64,000 nt of DNA from Alphaproteobacteria bacterium. GTDB lineage: Bacteria > Pseudomonadota > Alphaproteobacteria > Rhodobacterales > Rhodobacteraceae. The stretch is from contig JAUIIJ010000005.1 of assembly GCA_030431825.1 (NCBI GenBank), positions 84,966 to 148,965 on the forward strand. The letters are read 5' to 3'. The notes below the pieces were generated by a model, which saw only the letters and a program-made list of their open reading frames with translations, was not told the DNA's origin and searched no databases. A program made the position numbers and the translations under genes. Of the stretch, positions 9,220 through 17,895 are shown piece after piece (the first letter of the stretch is position 1; each line of letters starts with the position of its first letter).

Positions 9220-9296
9220 GACGCAGTGACCCGAGACGCCGGCCTGTTTGCGGTCGCCGCGCCGGAGCGGGTCCGGCGCGGTTCTGTCACTGCGTC
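9220..9296 (-). terminator. Nested stem-loop after the TAXI binding-protein gene
   Basis: An outer 11-bp perfect inverted repeat (GACGCAGTGAC at 9220-9230, GTCACTGCGTC at 9286-9296, overlapping the stop codon) encloses an inner perfect 10-bp hairpin (CCGCGCCGGA at 9257-9266, loop GCGGG, TCCGGCGCGG at 9272-9281). No U-tract follows. Most likely a partial terminator or mRNA-stabilising structure separating binding-protein expression from the downstream DUF1254 gene. Confidence 0.65.
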
Positions 9297-10326
9297 AGGA
9301 GGCTTCCGGCGGGATGAACTCGGCGGGCACCTCGATACCGTTCTCCCGATACCAGCGATAGGCACCGGCATGGACCGGCGCATTGAGCTGAAGGAGCGCG
9401 GTTTCGGGCGTGAAGGCCTTCATCCATTCCGCTGCGGCGTGCATGTCCGCGATGTTGTCGAACATCGCCTTTGTGACGGCATAGACCGTGTCGGTATCGA
9501 CGCCCTTGTGGGACCCGATGCCGACCCAACTTCCGACGGCGATGATAGGTTCTTCGTTGATCTGGTTCTCACCATACACGTCGGGCGCAATCTCGGTCCT
9601 GGTGCGACCGGGAATCTGAAGCATGTCGGCAAGCGGGCTCTTCTGGAGGGCCTCTTCCGGGATTGACATGAGCTTGATTTCTCCCAGAAGCGCAAACTGC
9701 ATGATCGCGGCCGAAGGAAGCTCCGTCGGGATGATCATCAGGTCCACCTGACGGTCCTGGAAGGCCTGCTGACCAGATGACCAGTCGAGCTTTGCCTGCT
9801 CGTAATCGCCCGGCTTCATGCCGGTGGCGCTTTCGAGGATGGCCAGGCCGACGGTGGTGGCCGCGCCACCCGGGGGGCCGATGAAGACGCGGCGACCGCG
9901 GCAATCGTCAAGCGTTTCGATCCCGGAATCCGCATAGGTGACAATGTGGTACGGCCCAAGCGGGAAATTCACCACCTGCCGGATGCTCTGGTAGAGGTCG
10001 GGGGCGTTCGGCATGTCTTTGAACATCTGAATGCCGTTCTTCATGTAGTGATTTATCGCGGGCGAAGAGATGAAGAGATCGACATTGCCGTTGGCCGCGT
10101 CGAGCGTCGACCGGGTCGAGGTCTGGCCCGAGGTCACGCTCATCCGGATCGGGGTTTCACGCTGAACGATCGTCTGCATGGTCGTGGTAAAGGTAAAGCC
10201 GGTGCTGCCCGGCGAAGTGGTGTGCACACGCAGGTTTTCCTGCAGTGCCCAGGCGGGTCTCGCCAGCGAGGCGAGGCTCAGGGCCGCCATGCTGGTCATG
10301 GCCGTGCGGCGGGTCATCGTGGTCAT
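9295..10326 (-). CDS. TAXI-family TRAP transporter solute-binding protein
   Basis: Periplasmic receptor of a TRAP transporter, TAXI subtype, 343 residues. Start at 10326 overlaps the stop of the upstream DUF1254 gene (ATGA). The N-terminus MTTMTRRTAMTSMAALSLASLA is a signal peptide with an RR pair and hydrophobic core, cleaving near PAWA-LQ (about residue 27). Mature part follows the TAXI pattern: an early HTTSPGSTGFTFTTTMQ segment and later YADSGIETLDDCRGRRVFIGPPGGAATTVG, typical of the ligand-gripping lobe. It works with the fused permease at 11629-13512. Ligand unknown; neighbours suggest a carboxylate. Confidence 0.92.
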   Translation of the reverse strand: MTTMTRRTAMTSMAALSLASLARPAWALQENLRVHTTSPGSTGFTFTTTMQTIVQRETPIRMSVTSGQTSTRSTLDAANGNVDLFISSPAINHYMKNGIQMFKDMPNAPDLYQSIRQVVNFPLGPYHIVTYADSGIETLDDCRGRRVFIGPPGGAATTVGLAILESATGMKPGDYEQAKLDWSSGQQAFQDRQVDLMIIPTELPSAAIMQFALLGEIKLMSIPEEALQKSPLADMLQIPGRTRTEIAPDVYGENQINEEPIIAVGSWVGIGSHKGVDTDTVYAVTKAMFDNIADMHAAAEWMKAFTPETALLQLNAPVHAGAYRWYRENGIEVPAEFIPPEAS

Positions 10327-11618
10327 TCTTGGGTTTCCTCCCCCCATTGGACGGGCTGCGGAACGGGGATTGCATAACGTCCCTCGAGCAGCTCGGGTTT
10401 CGCGAAGTAGGCACGCAGCAAAAGCGTGTAGGGTCCGGCGGGCGCAGGAAGCCAGTTGGCCTCCCGTTCCGCGCCGGGGGATGTGTGGCCGATCCAGATA
10501 TCGAGCGATCCATCGCCATTGCGGATCAGCCCCGGCGTCCGGTCACCGATGGCATAGCGCGACAGCGGGTTCTCGACAAAGAACAGCTCGCCGTCTTCGG
10601 TCGGCTCGTACATTGACAGAGACCAGAAAGCGTTCACGGGGATCTGTCGATCTGCGGGGATGTGCCAGTGCATCATCCTGTGCCCGTCAAGTGGTTGACC
10701 GTGAAACGACGTGGCGGGATAGTAGGTCGCTTCTTCCAGTGTGAGCGCACCGAGCCCGCCCACGGCGACGCGCGCGCGGAATTCGTAATCCTGGTTGTAG
10801 AATCCCAAACCCGCCTTCGGGTCTAGCCATCCGTCCCCTTCGGCGGCCATGATCATGCCGCCCTCGATTGCGCGACGGGCATCCGCGAGGCCGGTGGCGA
10901 TCTGTTCTGCCTCTTCGGGGCTGAATCGCGACGGATCGAAGCCCTCGGCGTGGTTGAGCCCGAGCGGGGCAATGCGCTGCATGACCCCCATGTCGGTCGC
11001 GCGTGGGCGATGGAGGCGGAGCAGCGCTGCCGCCTGGGCAAAATACTCGGGCCAGGGGGCGGTGCGGGTGCCTTGCGCCGGGTCTCCCGCCGGGGTGTTG
11101 GGCGGCGGTGGTGTTTGCAGGACAAGGCCATCCTGAACGCCCCTCGCCGCAGCAAGGTCTTCGGGACCGGTCACGAGAATCCGGGCGAGAACCCAGCAGA
11201 TCGGGGTGGTGGACCGTATGACAGGCCCCTGAATGCCGTCTGCAGGCGCATCGGGGCCGATGATGGTGAAACGGCCGCCGTCTTCTCCCGTGGTGCGCGT
11301 CCCGAGTATGGCGATGTTGTCCGTCCACATATCCATGACCGCGAGAGAGAAGTAACGGTCGCCGGTCCGGGGCAGGTCGATCACGGCCGGTCCCTGCCGC
11401 AGGTCCAGCCAGGCATTGGAATAGAGCGTGTCGTTGTTGGGCGCGGTGATGTGCCGGGATTTGAAATGCAGCAGTTTGCGTGCATGGAACATTTCATTCA
11501 TCGGACCGAGCGTCATTCTGCGCCGCCGGAAGCTCTCCATTGCGACCAGGGGCAGCGTGTAGATATAGGCATCGCGGGCGACCATGCGCAGGTCCGGCGG
11601 GGTGGTTTTCTTCAGCAT
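10323..11618 (-). CDS. DUF1254/DUF1214 domain protein (copy 1, between TRAP permease and receptor)
   Basis: 431-residue DUF1254-family protein of unknown function, start at 11618 with GAGGA 7 bases upstream. Conserved segments match its paralogue at 7850-9133: ARDAYIYTLPLVAMESFRRRR, APNNDTLYSNAWLDLRQGPA, DRYFSLAVMDMWTDNIAILG and the C-terminal YTLLLRAYFAKPELLEGRYAIP. No signal peptide is seen. It sits between the permease (10-bp gap) and the TAXI receptor (4-bp overlap), an unusual position inside a transporter operon that implies a role in handling the transported ligand (inference). Confidence 0.88.
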   Translation of the reverse strand: MLKKTTPPDLRMVARDAYIYTLPLVAMESFRRRRMTLGPMNEMFHARKLLHFKSRHITAPNNDTLYSNAWLDLRQGPAVIDLPRTGDRYFSLAVMDMWTDNIAILGTRTTGEDGGRFTIIGPDAPADGIQGPVIRSTTPICWVLARILVTGPEDLAAARGVQDGLVLQTPPPPNTPAGDPAQGTRTAPWPEYFAQAAALLRLHRPRATDMGVMQRIAPLGLNHAEGFDPSRFSPEEAEQIATGLADARRAIEGGMIMAAEGDGWLDPKAGLGFYNQDYEFRARVAVGGLGALTLEEATYYPATSFHGQPLDGHRMMHWHIPADRQIPVNAFWSLSMYEPTEDGELFFVENPLSRYAIGDRTPGLIRNGDGSLDIWIGHTSPGAEREANWLPAPAGPYTLLLRAYFAKPELLEGRYAIPVPQPVQWGEETQE

Positions 11619-11628
11619 TTGATCGTCC

Positions 11629-13512
11629 TCATACCATTCCCGGTTGCGACCGCCGGCGGAACATCTCCGCGGCAAAGATCGCGGCGGTGAGGCCAAAGCC
11701 GATCACGTCGATTTCCGTCCCGCGGGCCAGGCAAAGGCCGGCGGCCACGATGTATGCACCGCGCCAGAGCGGTTGCAGGCGAGATAGTCCGAAACCGGCC
11801 AATCCGGCGGAAAGTGCCCATGTGATGCAGATGATCCTGAGCATGCCGAGGGTAAAATCCGCCGCTTCGAAGTTCTGGATAAGCAGGAGCGATGGGTTCA
11901 GGACAAAGAGGAATGGCACGATGAAGCCCACGATCGTCAGCCGCAGCGCGACGATGCCGATTTTCATCGGGTCGGCGTCTGCGATCGGTGCCGCCGCGAA
12001 GGCCGCGAGCGCCACCGGCGGCGTGATTGCAGACAAGACCGCATAGTAAAGCACGAACATGTGTACGGCGATCCGGGGTGCCCCCATGGCCGACAGCGCC
12101 GGACCCATCACAAGCACGATGATGAGGTAGGCGGGCAGGGTGGGCATGCCCATTCCAAGGGCGAGACAGGCGAGGGCCGTCAGGATCAGCGACAGGAACA
12201 GGCTCTGCGAGCCGAGAGATCCCACCGCCTGAGCAAAGTTCAGGCCAAGCCCGGTGAGGTTCATTCCGGCGACGACGATGCCGATGGCGCCGACCGCAAT
12301 CATGATCCGTGCGCCCGAGATGCCGCCCTTGGCAAGCGCGTCAACCAGTCGCCGGGGATTGCGTCGCACTTCGGGATTGAGAAACCCGAGGGCCAGCGCC
12401 GAAATCGTTGCGCCGAAACCCGCCATGGCCGGGGACCGACCCATCAGGAGGATGCCGATGACCGTGAGGATCGGAATGACGAACATGAGGCTTTCGATCG
12501 CGTCGCGCCGGTTGAGCTTGGGCATGTCCTCCGGGGCCGTCGCGCCGATGCCGCTGCGACGTGCCTCGAGCCAGACGGCCAGGACCAGTGCAGCAATATA
12601 CGCACCGGCGGGCACGAGGGCCGCGATGCAGACGAGCAGGTAAGGGGTGTTCGTCAATTGAGCGAGCATGAAGGCGACAGCCCCCATTACCGGCGGAATG
12701 AACTGCCCGGCGGTCGAGGCGGCAGCTTCGACCGCTCCGGCGAATTCCGGCCGGAATCCCTTTTGCTTCATCATCGGTATGGTGAAGGTGCCGGTGCCGG
12801 CGACGTTTGCGGTCACTGAACCCGACATCGAGCCGAAAAGGGTGGAAGCGACGATGGAGGCATGGGCCGGCCCGCCCGCGATACGACCGGTCAGCCGGAC
12901 CGCGATCCGGATCAACGCATGTCCGGCGCCGGTGGCTTCGAGCACCATGCCGAAGACGATGTAGATGAACAGAAGCTCGATCACGACTGACACTGGCAGG
13001 CCGAAAACACCGGCATAACCGTACCACATTCCCTGCACCACCTGGTCCAGCGTGAAGCCCGCGTGCCGGAACATGCCGGGCAGGTTTTCGCCCCAGAGCA
13101 CGTAGGCGAGTACGCCACCGGCCACCAGCGTCAGACCGAGCCCGAACTCACGCCGGGTCAGTTCCACGCATGCAAAGAGGGCGAGAAGACCCAGCCACTG
13201 ATCGGTCACCGAGTAGCTGATCAGCATGTTCTCCATGGCGTCCGCGCTCACGATGAAACGTTGTAATGCCGTGAACACGATGCCAAGCAGGATGATGTCG
13301 ATGATCCAGCAGATCGCCACTTTCGCCGGCGTGGGCGCAGACAGGCGCGCGGCAAGCGGCTTGAACATGACGGCGGCCAGAATGCACAGGCCAAAGGCTA
13401 TGGGGCGATGCAGCCCCGGATCGAACATGCCGTAATAGGCGGTGTAGATGGCTTGCAGAGACAGCAGAACCCCAAGTGCCAGACCGATTCTTCGTGAGAG
13501 CTTTAATGTCAT
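11629..13512 (-). CDS. TRAP transporter fused permease (4TM/12TM, TAXI type)
   Basis: Fused small (DctQ-like) and large (DctM-like) TRAP permease, 627 residues, very hydrophobic. Start at 13512 chosen because GGAGGGGA lies 6-7 bases upstream. The DctM part shows the family pattern SMSGSVTANVAGTGTFTIPMMK and GMPTLPAYLIIVLVMGPAL, then a hydrophobic C-terminal domain. It is the first gene of the minus-strand operon permease-DUF1254-receptor-DUF1254, and is separated from tetR by a gap carrying a candidate TetR operator at 13573-13589. A broken relative occurs at the right edge of the window (63373-63871). Confidence 0.92.
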   Translation of the reverse strand: MTLKLSRRIGLALGVLLSLQAIYTAYYGMFDPGLHRPIAFGLCILAAVMFKPLAARLSAPTPAKVAICWIIDIILLGIVFTALQRFIVSADAMENMLISYSVTDQWLGLLALFACVELTRREFGLGLTLVAGGVLAYVLWGENLPGMFRHAGFTLDQVVQGMWYGYAGVFGLPVSVVIELLFIYIVFGMVLEATGAGHALIRIAVRLTGRIAGGPAHASIVASTLFGSMSGSVTANVAGTGTFTIPMMKQKGFRPEFAGAVEAAASTAGQFIPPVMGAVAFMLAQLTNTPYLLVCIAALVPAGAYIAALVLAVWLEARRSGIGATAPEDMPKLNRRDAIESLMFVIPILTVIGILLMGRSPAMAGFGATISALALGFLNPEVRRNPRRLVDALAKGGISGARIMIAVGAIGIVVAGMNLTGLGLNFAQAVGSLGSQSLFLSLILTALACLALGMGMPTLPAYLIIVLVMGPALSAMGAPRIAVHMFVLYYAVLSAITPPVALAAFAAAPIADADPMKIGIVALRLTIVGFIVPFLFVLNPSLLLIQNFEAADFTLGMLRIICITWALSAGLAGFGLSRLQPLWRGAYIVAAGLCLARGTEIDVIGFGLTAAIFAAEMFRRRSQPGMV

Positions 13513-13572
13513 GAATCCCCTCCATCGGGACGGGTCTCCGCTCCGATCCCGAGGGCACATCACCACAAGTTT

Positions 13573-13589
13573 TAATGGAAGTCAATTAG
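13573..13589. promoter_or_regulatory. Candidate TetR operator upstream of TRAP operon
   Basis: TAATGGAAGTCAATTAG, with TAAT...ATTA outer symmetry, overlaps the end of tetR and lies 61 bp upstream of the TRAP permease start. It matches the site at 14348-14364 at 15 of 17 positions. Confidence 0.6.
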
Positions 13590-14301
13590 TCTGTTGAGGC
13601 AGTAGAGCAGAATTCTCTTTTGCCGTGCTGGCTTTTGCCAGGGCTTCGGCGGTGCGTCCCGGGATTGGCGCATCCATCATCGCGATGAGGACCGACCGGA
13701 GTTCCTCGATGCGGAAAATGGCTTCGGCGCGACTGTAGCGTTCCCCGAGCCGGTCTTCGGCGCCCTCGATCTCGGCCATTTCAAACATCGAGAAATTGAC
13801 TGCGCTGCGGAACCTGCTTCGTGTGACCTGCGCAGGGATGAGAGGGCGGGCGCGACGCAATTCCTTTTGCAGTTCAACAAGAGTCCAGGCCTGGCGTTCT
13901 CGTTCATAGCGGCGCCACGCATCGATGTTCATTCGAAGCTGAATCAGGAATCGCTGTGAAAAATGAGGGCCTTGAGTGTCTAGAAGGCGATCTACAATGG
14001 GCTGGAGGAGCAGGTTGATGATGGTTTCGGTCGACAGCGGTCCGCCATTTGCCGCGACGCGTGCCTCTTCCAGCATCCTGGCGCGTTGTGTGTTTGCCGG
14101 TGCAACCCTGAATGCAATGATCGCGTCGAGAATCGCGTCGCGAGATCCAAAGTGATAGTGAATCGCGGAGCTGTTCTTCTGCCCTGCTTCCGTGTTGATC
14201 TGCTTGATGGTCGTGGCGGCGATGCCCTGTGTGGCGAAAAGTCGCTCTGCCGCCAGAAGCAAGCCCATCTTGGTGTCACTAAGCTCGTTTTGTCCATCCA
14301 T
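13582..14301 (-). CDS. TetR family transcriptional regulator
   Basis: 239-residue TetR-family repressor. The N-terminal helix-turn-helix is clear: LLLAAERLFATQGIAATTIKQINTEAGQKNSSAIHYHFGSRDAIL is split over about residues 14-58, with the SAIHYHFGS turn typical of the family. The C-terminal ligand-binding domain is not assignable. It lies between the TRAP operon (same strand, 69 bp downstream) and the divergent nitronate monooxygenase/acyl-CoA dehydrogenase operon. Near-identical 17-bp sites at both boundaries suggest it represses both, responding to a pathway acyl-CoA or the substrate (inference). Confidence 0.9.
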   Translation of the reverse strand: MDGQNELSDTKMGLLLAAERLFATQGIAATTIKQINTEAGQKNSSAIHYHFGSRDAILDAIIAFRVAPANTQRARMLEEARVAANGGPLSTETIINLLLQPIVDRLLDTQGPHFSQRFLIQLRMNIDAWRRYERERQAWTLVELQKELRRARPLIPAQVTRSRFRSAVNFSMFEMAEIEGAEDRLGERYSRAEAIFRIEELRSVLIAMMDAPIPGRTAEALAKASTAKENSALLPQQTN

Positions 14302-14347
14302 GAGTGGCCCTCACATTAGCTGTTGATTCTTTTTGCAACCGCGAAAA

Positions 14348-14364
14348 TAATGCACGTCAATTAG
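14348..14364. promoter_or_regulatory. Candidate TetR operator in the tetR/nitronate monooxygenase divergent gap
   Basis: TAATGCACGTCAATTAG, showing TAAT-N2-ACGT-N2-ATTA symmetry, 46 bp upstream of tetR and 120 bp upstream of the divergent operon. Shares 15 of 17 bases with 13573-13589. Confidence 0.6.
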
Positions 14365-14484
14365 ACGGGCTGCGTATGAGGCGCCTCCCGATGATCTGGG
14401 AAGATAGACGCGATGTGGCGAATTGGCGAGAGTCCCGCGCTTCTAAACGACCATTGCACGTCAGGTGACTGGAGGGAGCAACCA

Positions 14485-15582
14485 GTGAAAACAGAGCTTT
14501 GCGAACGTTTTGGCATCGACATACCGATTTTCGGCTTCAGCCATGCGGTCGAAGTCGTGGCGGCGGTGACGAACGCCGGAGGCTACGGTGTCTATGGCGC
14601 GACGCGGCGTCTGGCCGCGGAAATCGCCGACGAGGTTAAAGCGATTCGTGACGCGGTCGAGGACCGCCCGTTCGGTCTCGACCTCGTGATCCCGGACAAG
14701 GTGCCCGAAAGGAACGACCGGGCGGAACTGGAGATGAAGGTGCCGGATGCGCACCGCAGGTTCGTCGAAGGCCTGGAGCGCAAGTATTCCGTCCCGAAAC
14801 CCTCTGCGCCGGGGATGCGCACCCGCTTCATCCGGTCAAGGGAAATCCAGGACAGCCAGATCGCCGCGGTGGCAGAGTCGGACGTGAACATGGTTGCCCT
14901 CGGTATCGGCTGCCCGCCCGAAGTGGTGGAACTGATGAAATCGAAGGGCAAGACAACAGTCGCGCTGGTCGGTCAGGAGCGCCATGCGGCCCGCGCGCTT
15001 GAGGCTGGTGTCGATCTGCTGGTCGCGCAGGGCTATGACGCCGGGGGGCACACGGGCCAGATCGGGACATTCTCGCTTGTTCCGCGAATCGTGCAGATGG
15101 CGGGCGCCGTGCCGGTGCTCGCGGCAGGCGGAGTCGCGACGGGGCGTCACATCGCGGCGGCGCTGGCTTTGGGCGCCCAGGGCGTCTGGATCGGAACCGC
15201 ATTTCTGGTGACCGAGGAGTACCGGTCGCATCTGTCGCCGGGCGAGCTTGACGCGCTGCTTGACGCCCAGGCAGCCGACACGGTCATCAGCCGGGCCGAA
15301 AGCGGCAAGCCGTTCCGCCAGACCCGCTCAGCGTGGTCGGAGGAGTGGAGCACGAAGGAAGCCCCGTCTCCGCTGAGTCACCCGCTGCATGACGTTCTGG
15401 TCGGGGACATGCTTGGCGCGATCATCGAACACGACATCCGCCCGCTGCAGCATTACGGCGCAGGGCAGGGGATCGGCTGGTTCGATCGTCTGCGCCCGGT
15501 GTCGGAAGTCGTAAACACACTGGTCCGCGACGGTGATACCGCGCTCGCGGGTCTCGGAAAACTCACGGAGCAGTTGGCATGA
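14485..15582 (+). CDS. Nitronate monooxygenase / 2-nitropropane dioxygenase family protein
   Basis: FMN-binding TIM-barrel enzyme of the nitronate monooxygenase family; characterised members oxidise alkyl nitronates, but family members in fatty-acid or aromatic catabolic operons may act as enoyl reductases or isomerases. 365 residues from the GTG at 14485, preceded by GGAGGGA; a longer frame exists upstream without a ribosome site. FMN/phosphate motifs: LLVAQGYDAGGHTGQIGTF with the conserved AGGHTG, then PVLAAGGVATGRHIAAALALGA and GVWIGTAFL. First gene of a five-gene operon; its stop overlaps the next start by ATGA. Confidence 0.9.
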   Translation: MKTELCERFGIDIPIFGFSHAVEVVAAVTNAGGYGVYGATRRLAAEIADEVKAIRDAVEDRPFGLDLVIPDKVPERNDRAELEMKVPDAHRRFVEGLERKYSVPKPSAPGMRTRFIRSREIQDSQIAAVAESDVNMVALGIGCPPEVVELMKSKGKTTVALVGQERHAARALEAGVDLLVAQGYDAGGHTGQIGTFSLVPRIVQMAGAVPVLAAGGVATGRHIAAALALGAQGVWIGTAFLVTEEYRSHLSPGELDALLDAQAADTVISRAESGKPFRQTRSAWSEEWSTKEAPSPLSHPLHDVLVGDMLGAIIEHDIRPLQHYGAGQGIGWFDRLRPVSEVVNTLVRDGDTALAGLGKLTEQLA

Positions 15583-16766
15583 ACATGCACGCCGGAAACG
15601 AAGTCGCCTTTCGCGACGAGATTGCAGACTTCTGCAAGAAGAACCTGGACCCCGAAGTGCGGCGGCTGAGCGATCTCGGTCTCCCGGTCGGAGAAGCGGC
15701 TTTGCTGGAGTGGCAGACCAAGCTGGTCGCGCGCGGCTGGGGTGCGCCCTCATGGGAAGAGAAATGGGGCGGGTCCGGTTGGGACATGCGCACGCTCTTC
15801 ATCTTTGAGGAAGAAATGGCGGCGCACGGAGCACCGCTCGTCGGGACCTTCAACATCAAGATGATCGGACCGATCCTGCAGGCCCACGGCACGCCAGAGC
15901 AACAGGCGCATTATCTGCCGAAGGCGCTGAGCTTCGAACATGCCTGGTGCCAGGGCTATTCCGAGCCCGGAGCGGGTTCGGATCTTGCGTCGCTTCAGAC
16001 CCGCGCCGAACGGGACGGCGATGATTATATCGTCAACGGGACCAAAATCTGGACCTCCGGCGGCCATCTCGCCAATCACATGTTCTGTCTCGTCCGTACG
16101 TCCCGGGAAGGACGCCGGCAGGCCGGAATTTCCTTTCTGCTGATCGACCTCGAGACGCCGGGCATTTCGCAGCGTCCCGTACACCATTTCTATGGTGCCC
16201 ATGTGTTCAACCAGTTCTTCTTCGACAACGTGCGTGTCCCGGTTGCCAACCGGGTCGGCAAAGAGAACGCGGGCTGGGACATCGCAAAGTCACTGCTCGA
16301 ACACGAACGGCTCTTTTCCGCCCGGCATACCGAAGCGCGGAGAAAGCTCGGGCGGCTGGAGAGGTTGTCAAAGGATGTTCGGATCCACGGCCGTCCCGCC
16401 ATCGAGGATCCACAGTTTCGCGATGACCTTGCCAAAAGGAAAATCGAGTTGCGGGCGCTGGAAAACGCGACCATGCGGGCGCTTGAGCGGCTGGTCGACG
16501 ATGGCGGCATCGGTCCCTTTGCATCGGTGCTGAAGTTGCGCGGCATCGAGGTGAACCAGCGACTGGATCGCGCGATCGTTCAGCTTCTCGGTCCCGACGC
16601 GCTTCCCGCGCAAGCGGCGTGGGAGGACGGGGCGCTCAACGCCTTTGTCCCGGACGAAGCGCGCAACGCGGCAGAATCGCGCTACTGGTGGCGTGGTCCG
16701 GCGATTGCCGGCGGCAGCCAGGAGGTGCAGCGCAGCATCATAACCAAGCATATCCTGAACTTGTGA
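15579..16766 (+). CDS. Acyl-CoA dehydrogenase (large-subunit type)
   Basis: FAD acyl-CoA dehydrogenase, 395 residues, ATGA-coupled to the nitronate monooxygenase gene. The FAD-binding segment QGYSEPGAGSDLASLQTRAER (about residues 125-145) and the KIWTSGGHLANHMFCLVRT strand are intact. The architecture resembles the larger partner of two-gene enzymes such as pimeloyl-CoA dehydrogenase (PimC) and actinobacterial steroid side-chain dehydrogenases, which form alpha2beta2 complexes with a degenerate second subunit. The next gene (8-bp gap) encodes just such a smaller, divergent dehydrogenase. Substrate chain is unknown. Confidence 0.92.
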   Translation: MNMHAGNEVAFRDEIADFCKKNLDPEVRRLSDLGLPVGEAALLEWQTKLVARGWGAPSWEEKWGGSGWDMRTLFIFEEEMAAHGAPLVGTFNIKMIGPILQAHGTPEQQAHYLPKALSFEHAWCQGYSEPGAGSDLASLQTRAERDGDDYIVNGTKIWTSGGHLANHMFCLVRTSREGRRQAGISFLLIDLETPGISQRPVHHFYGAHVFNQFFFDNVRVPVANRVGKENAGWDIAKSLLEHERLFSARHTEARRKLGRLERLSKDVRIHGRPAIEDPQFRDDLAKRKIELRALENATMRALERLVDDGGIGPFASVLKLRGIEVNQRLDRAIVQLLGPDALPAQAAWEDGALNAFVPDEARNAAESRYWWRGPAIAGGSQEVQRSIITKHILNL

Positions 16767-16773
16767 GGCGACC

Positions 16774-17895
16774 ATGAGATTTGCAGCATCAGAAGACGAA
16801 ATCATGGTCGAGGACATGCTCGACCGCGCGCTGCGCGAGGCCCGCGACAGAGCCCCGCATGTCGACGGGCACGCGCCCAGGCCTGACCCCGACGTCCTGA
16901 GGGAACAGCTCGGATCGCTCGGGCTCTGGGGCGGCTGGCTACCCGAGGCGGCGGGTGGCGCCGATGGCGGGCCCCGGCTGCTGATGACCCTGGCGCGTGG
17001 TCTCGGGCGCGTGCCGACATATCACGGGTTGATCGGCGGCTGCGTTCTTCCGGGTGCGATCCTTGCAGGGACTGCGCGGCAGGACGCACTCGACCTGACT
17101 GCACGGTTGGTCGCAGGTGAAATGCCCGTGGCAGTCGCCGTTCTGGAGCCTGGGACAAGATGGGATTTCGAGATGCCGGTGACGCAGGCCGAGCCGGATG
17201 GCGACGGATATCGCCTGACGGGTGTAAAGAGCCATGTCGCCGAAGGTGCGACCGCCGAAGTCTTCCTCGTTTCGGCCAGAGATGGGGCGGGCGTCAGCCT
17301 GTTCCTCGTGCCTGCCGGATCCGATGGGCTGACCGTCTCGCCATTTCCGGCGACCGACGGTACGACATGGGCGATGATACGGGCCGAAGGCGTGCGCGTT
17401 CCGGCCTCGTCCCGCCTGATCGGGCCGGATGACGGGCTCGCGGCGCTGGAGCGGGCCTTCACGCTGGCTGCGTTTGCGGCCGCTGCGGAAAGCCTCGGGT
17501 CCTGCGAAGCTGCGTTGACCCAGACGCTGGAATATCTGCGCACGCGCGAACAATTCGGCCAGCCGCTGGCGACCAAACAGGCGTTGCAATTCCGGGTTGC
17601 CGACCTGCATGTCGATATCGAGATGCTGCGCTCGCAGGTCCTGGGCGCGGCGAATGCGCTGGCCGATGGCTATTCCGGACGCGCGCGGAGCGACGTGGCC
17701 GCCGCGATGGCGCTTGCGGTGCAGACCGGCGACCTTGTGGGGCGGGAAGCGATCCACCTTCATGGCGCGATCGGCATGACCCGCGAACTTGGGGTCGGCT
17801 ATCACCTGCTGCGCGCCGACGTGCTCAGCCGCTGGCTGGGCAGTGCCGAACATTTCAGAGCGAAACTGATGGACCTGGAGGAGCACGCCCAATGA
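16774..17895 (+). CDS. Acyl-CoA dehydrogenase (small, divergent subunit type)
   Basis: 373-residue acyl-CoA dehydrogenase homologue. The C-terminal half is typical (REQFGQPLATKQALQFRVADLHV, then HLHGAIGMTRELGVGYHLLRAD), but the central motif where family members carry SEPgaGSD reads AVLEPGTRWDFEMPV, so the flavin/substrate site is altered. This fits a partner subunit in a heteromeric enzyme with the preceding gene product, as in PimC/PimD or the ChsE pairs. ATGA overlap with the enoyl-CoA hydratase gene. Whether it binds FAD alone cannot be told. Confidence 0.88.
   Translation: MRFAASEDEIMVEDMLDRALREARDRAPHVDGHAPRPDPDVLREQLGSLGLWGGWLPEAAGGADGGPRLLMTLARGLGRVPTYHGLIGGCVLPGAILAGTARQDALDLTARLVAGEMPVAVAVLEPGTRWDFEMPVTQAEPDGDGYRLTGVKSHVAEGATAEVFLVSARDGAGVSLFLVPAGSDGLTVSPFPATDGTTWAMIRAEGVRVPASSRLIGPDDGLAALERAFTLAAFAAAAESLGSCEAALTQTLEYLRTREQFGQPLATKQALQFRVADLHVDIEMLRSQVLGAANALADGYSGRARSDVAAAMALAVQTGDLVGREAIHLHGAIGMTRELGVGYHLLRADVLSRWLGSAEHFRAKLMDLEEHAQ

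Noticed and set aside
7850..11618. DUF1254 duplication as an assembly artefact
   Set aside because: The two proteins differ at most positions outside the conserved core, so they are old paralogues.
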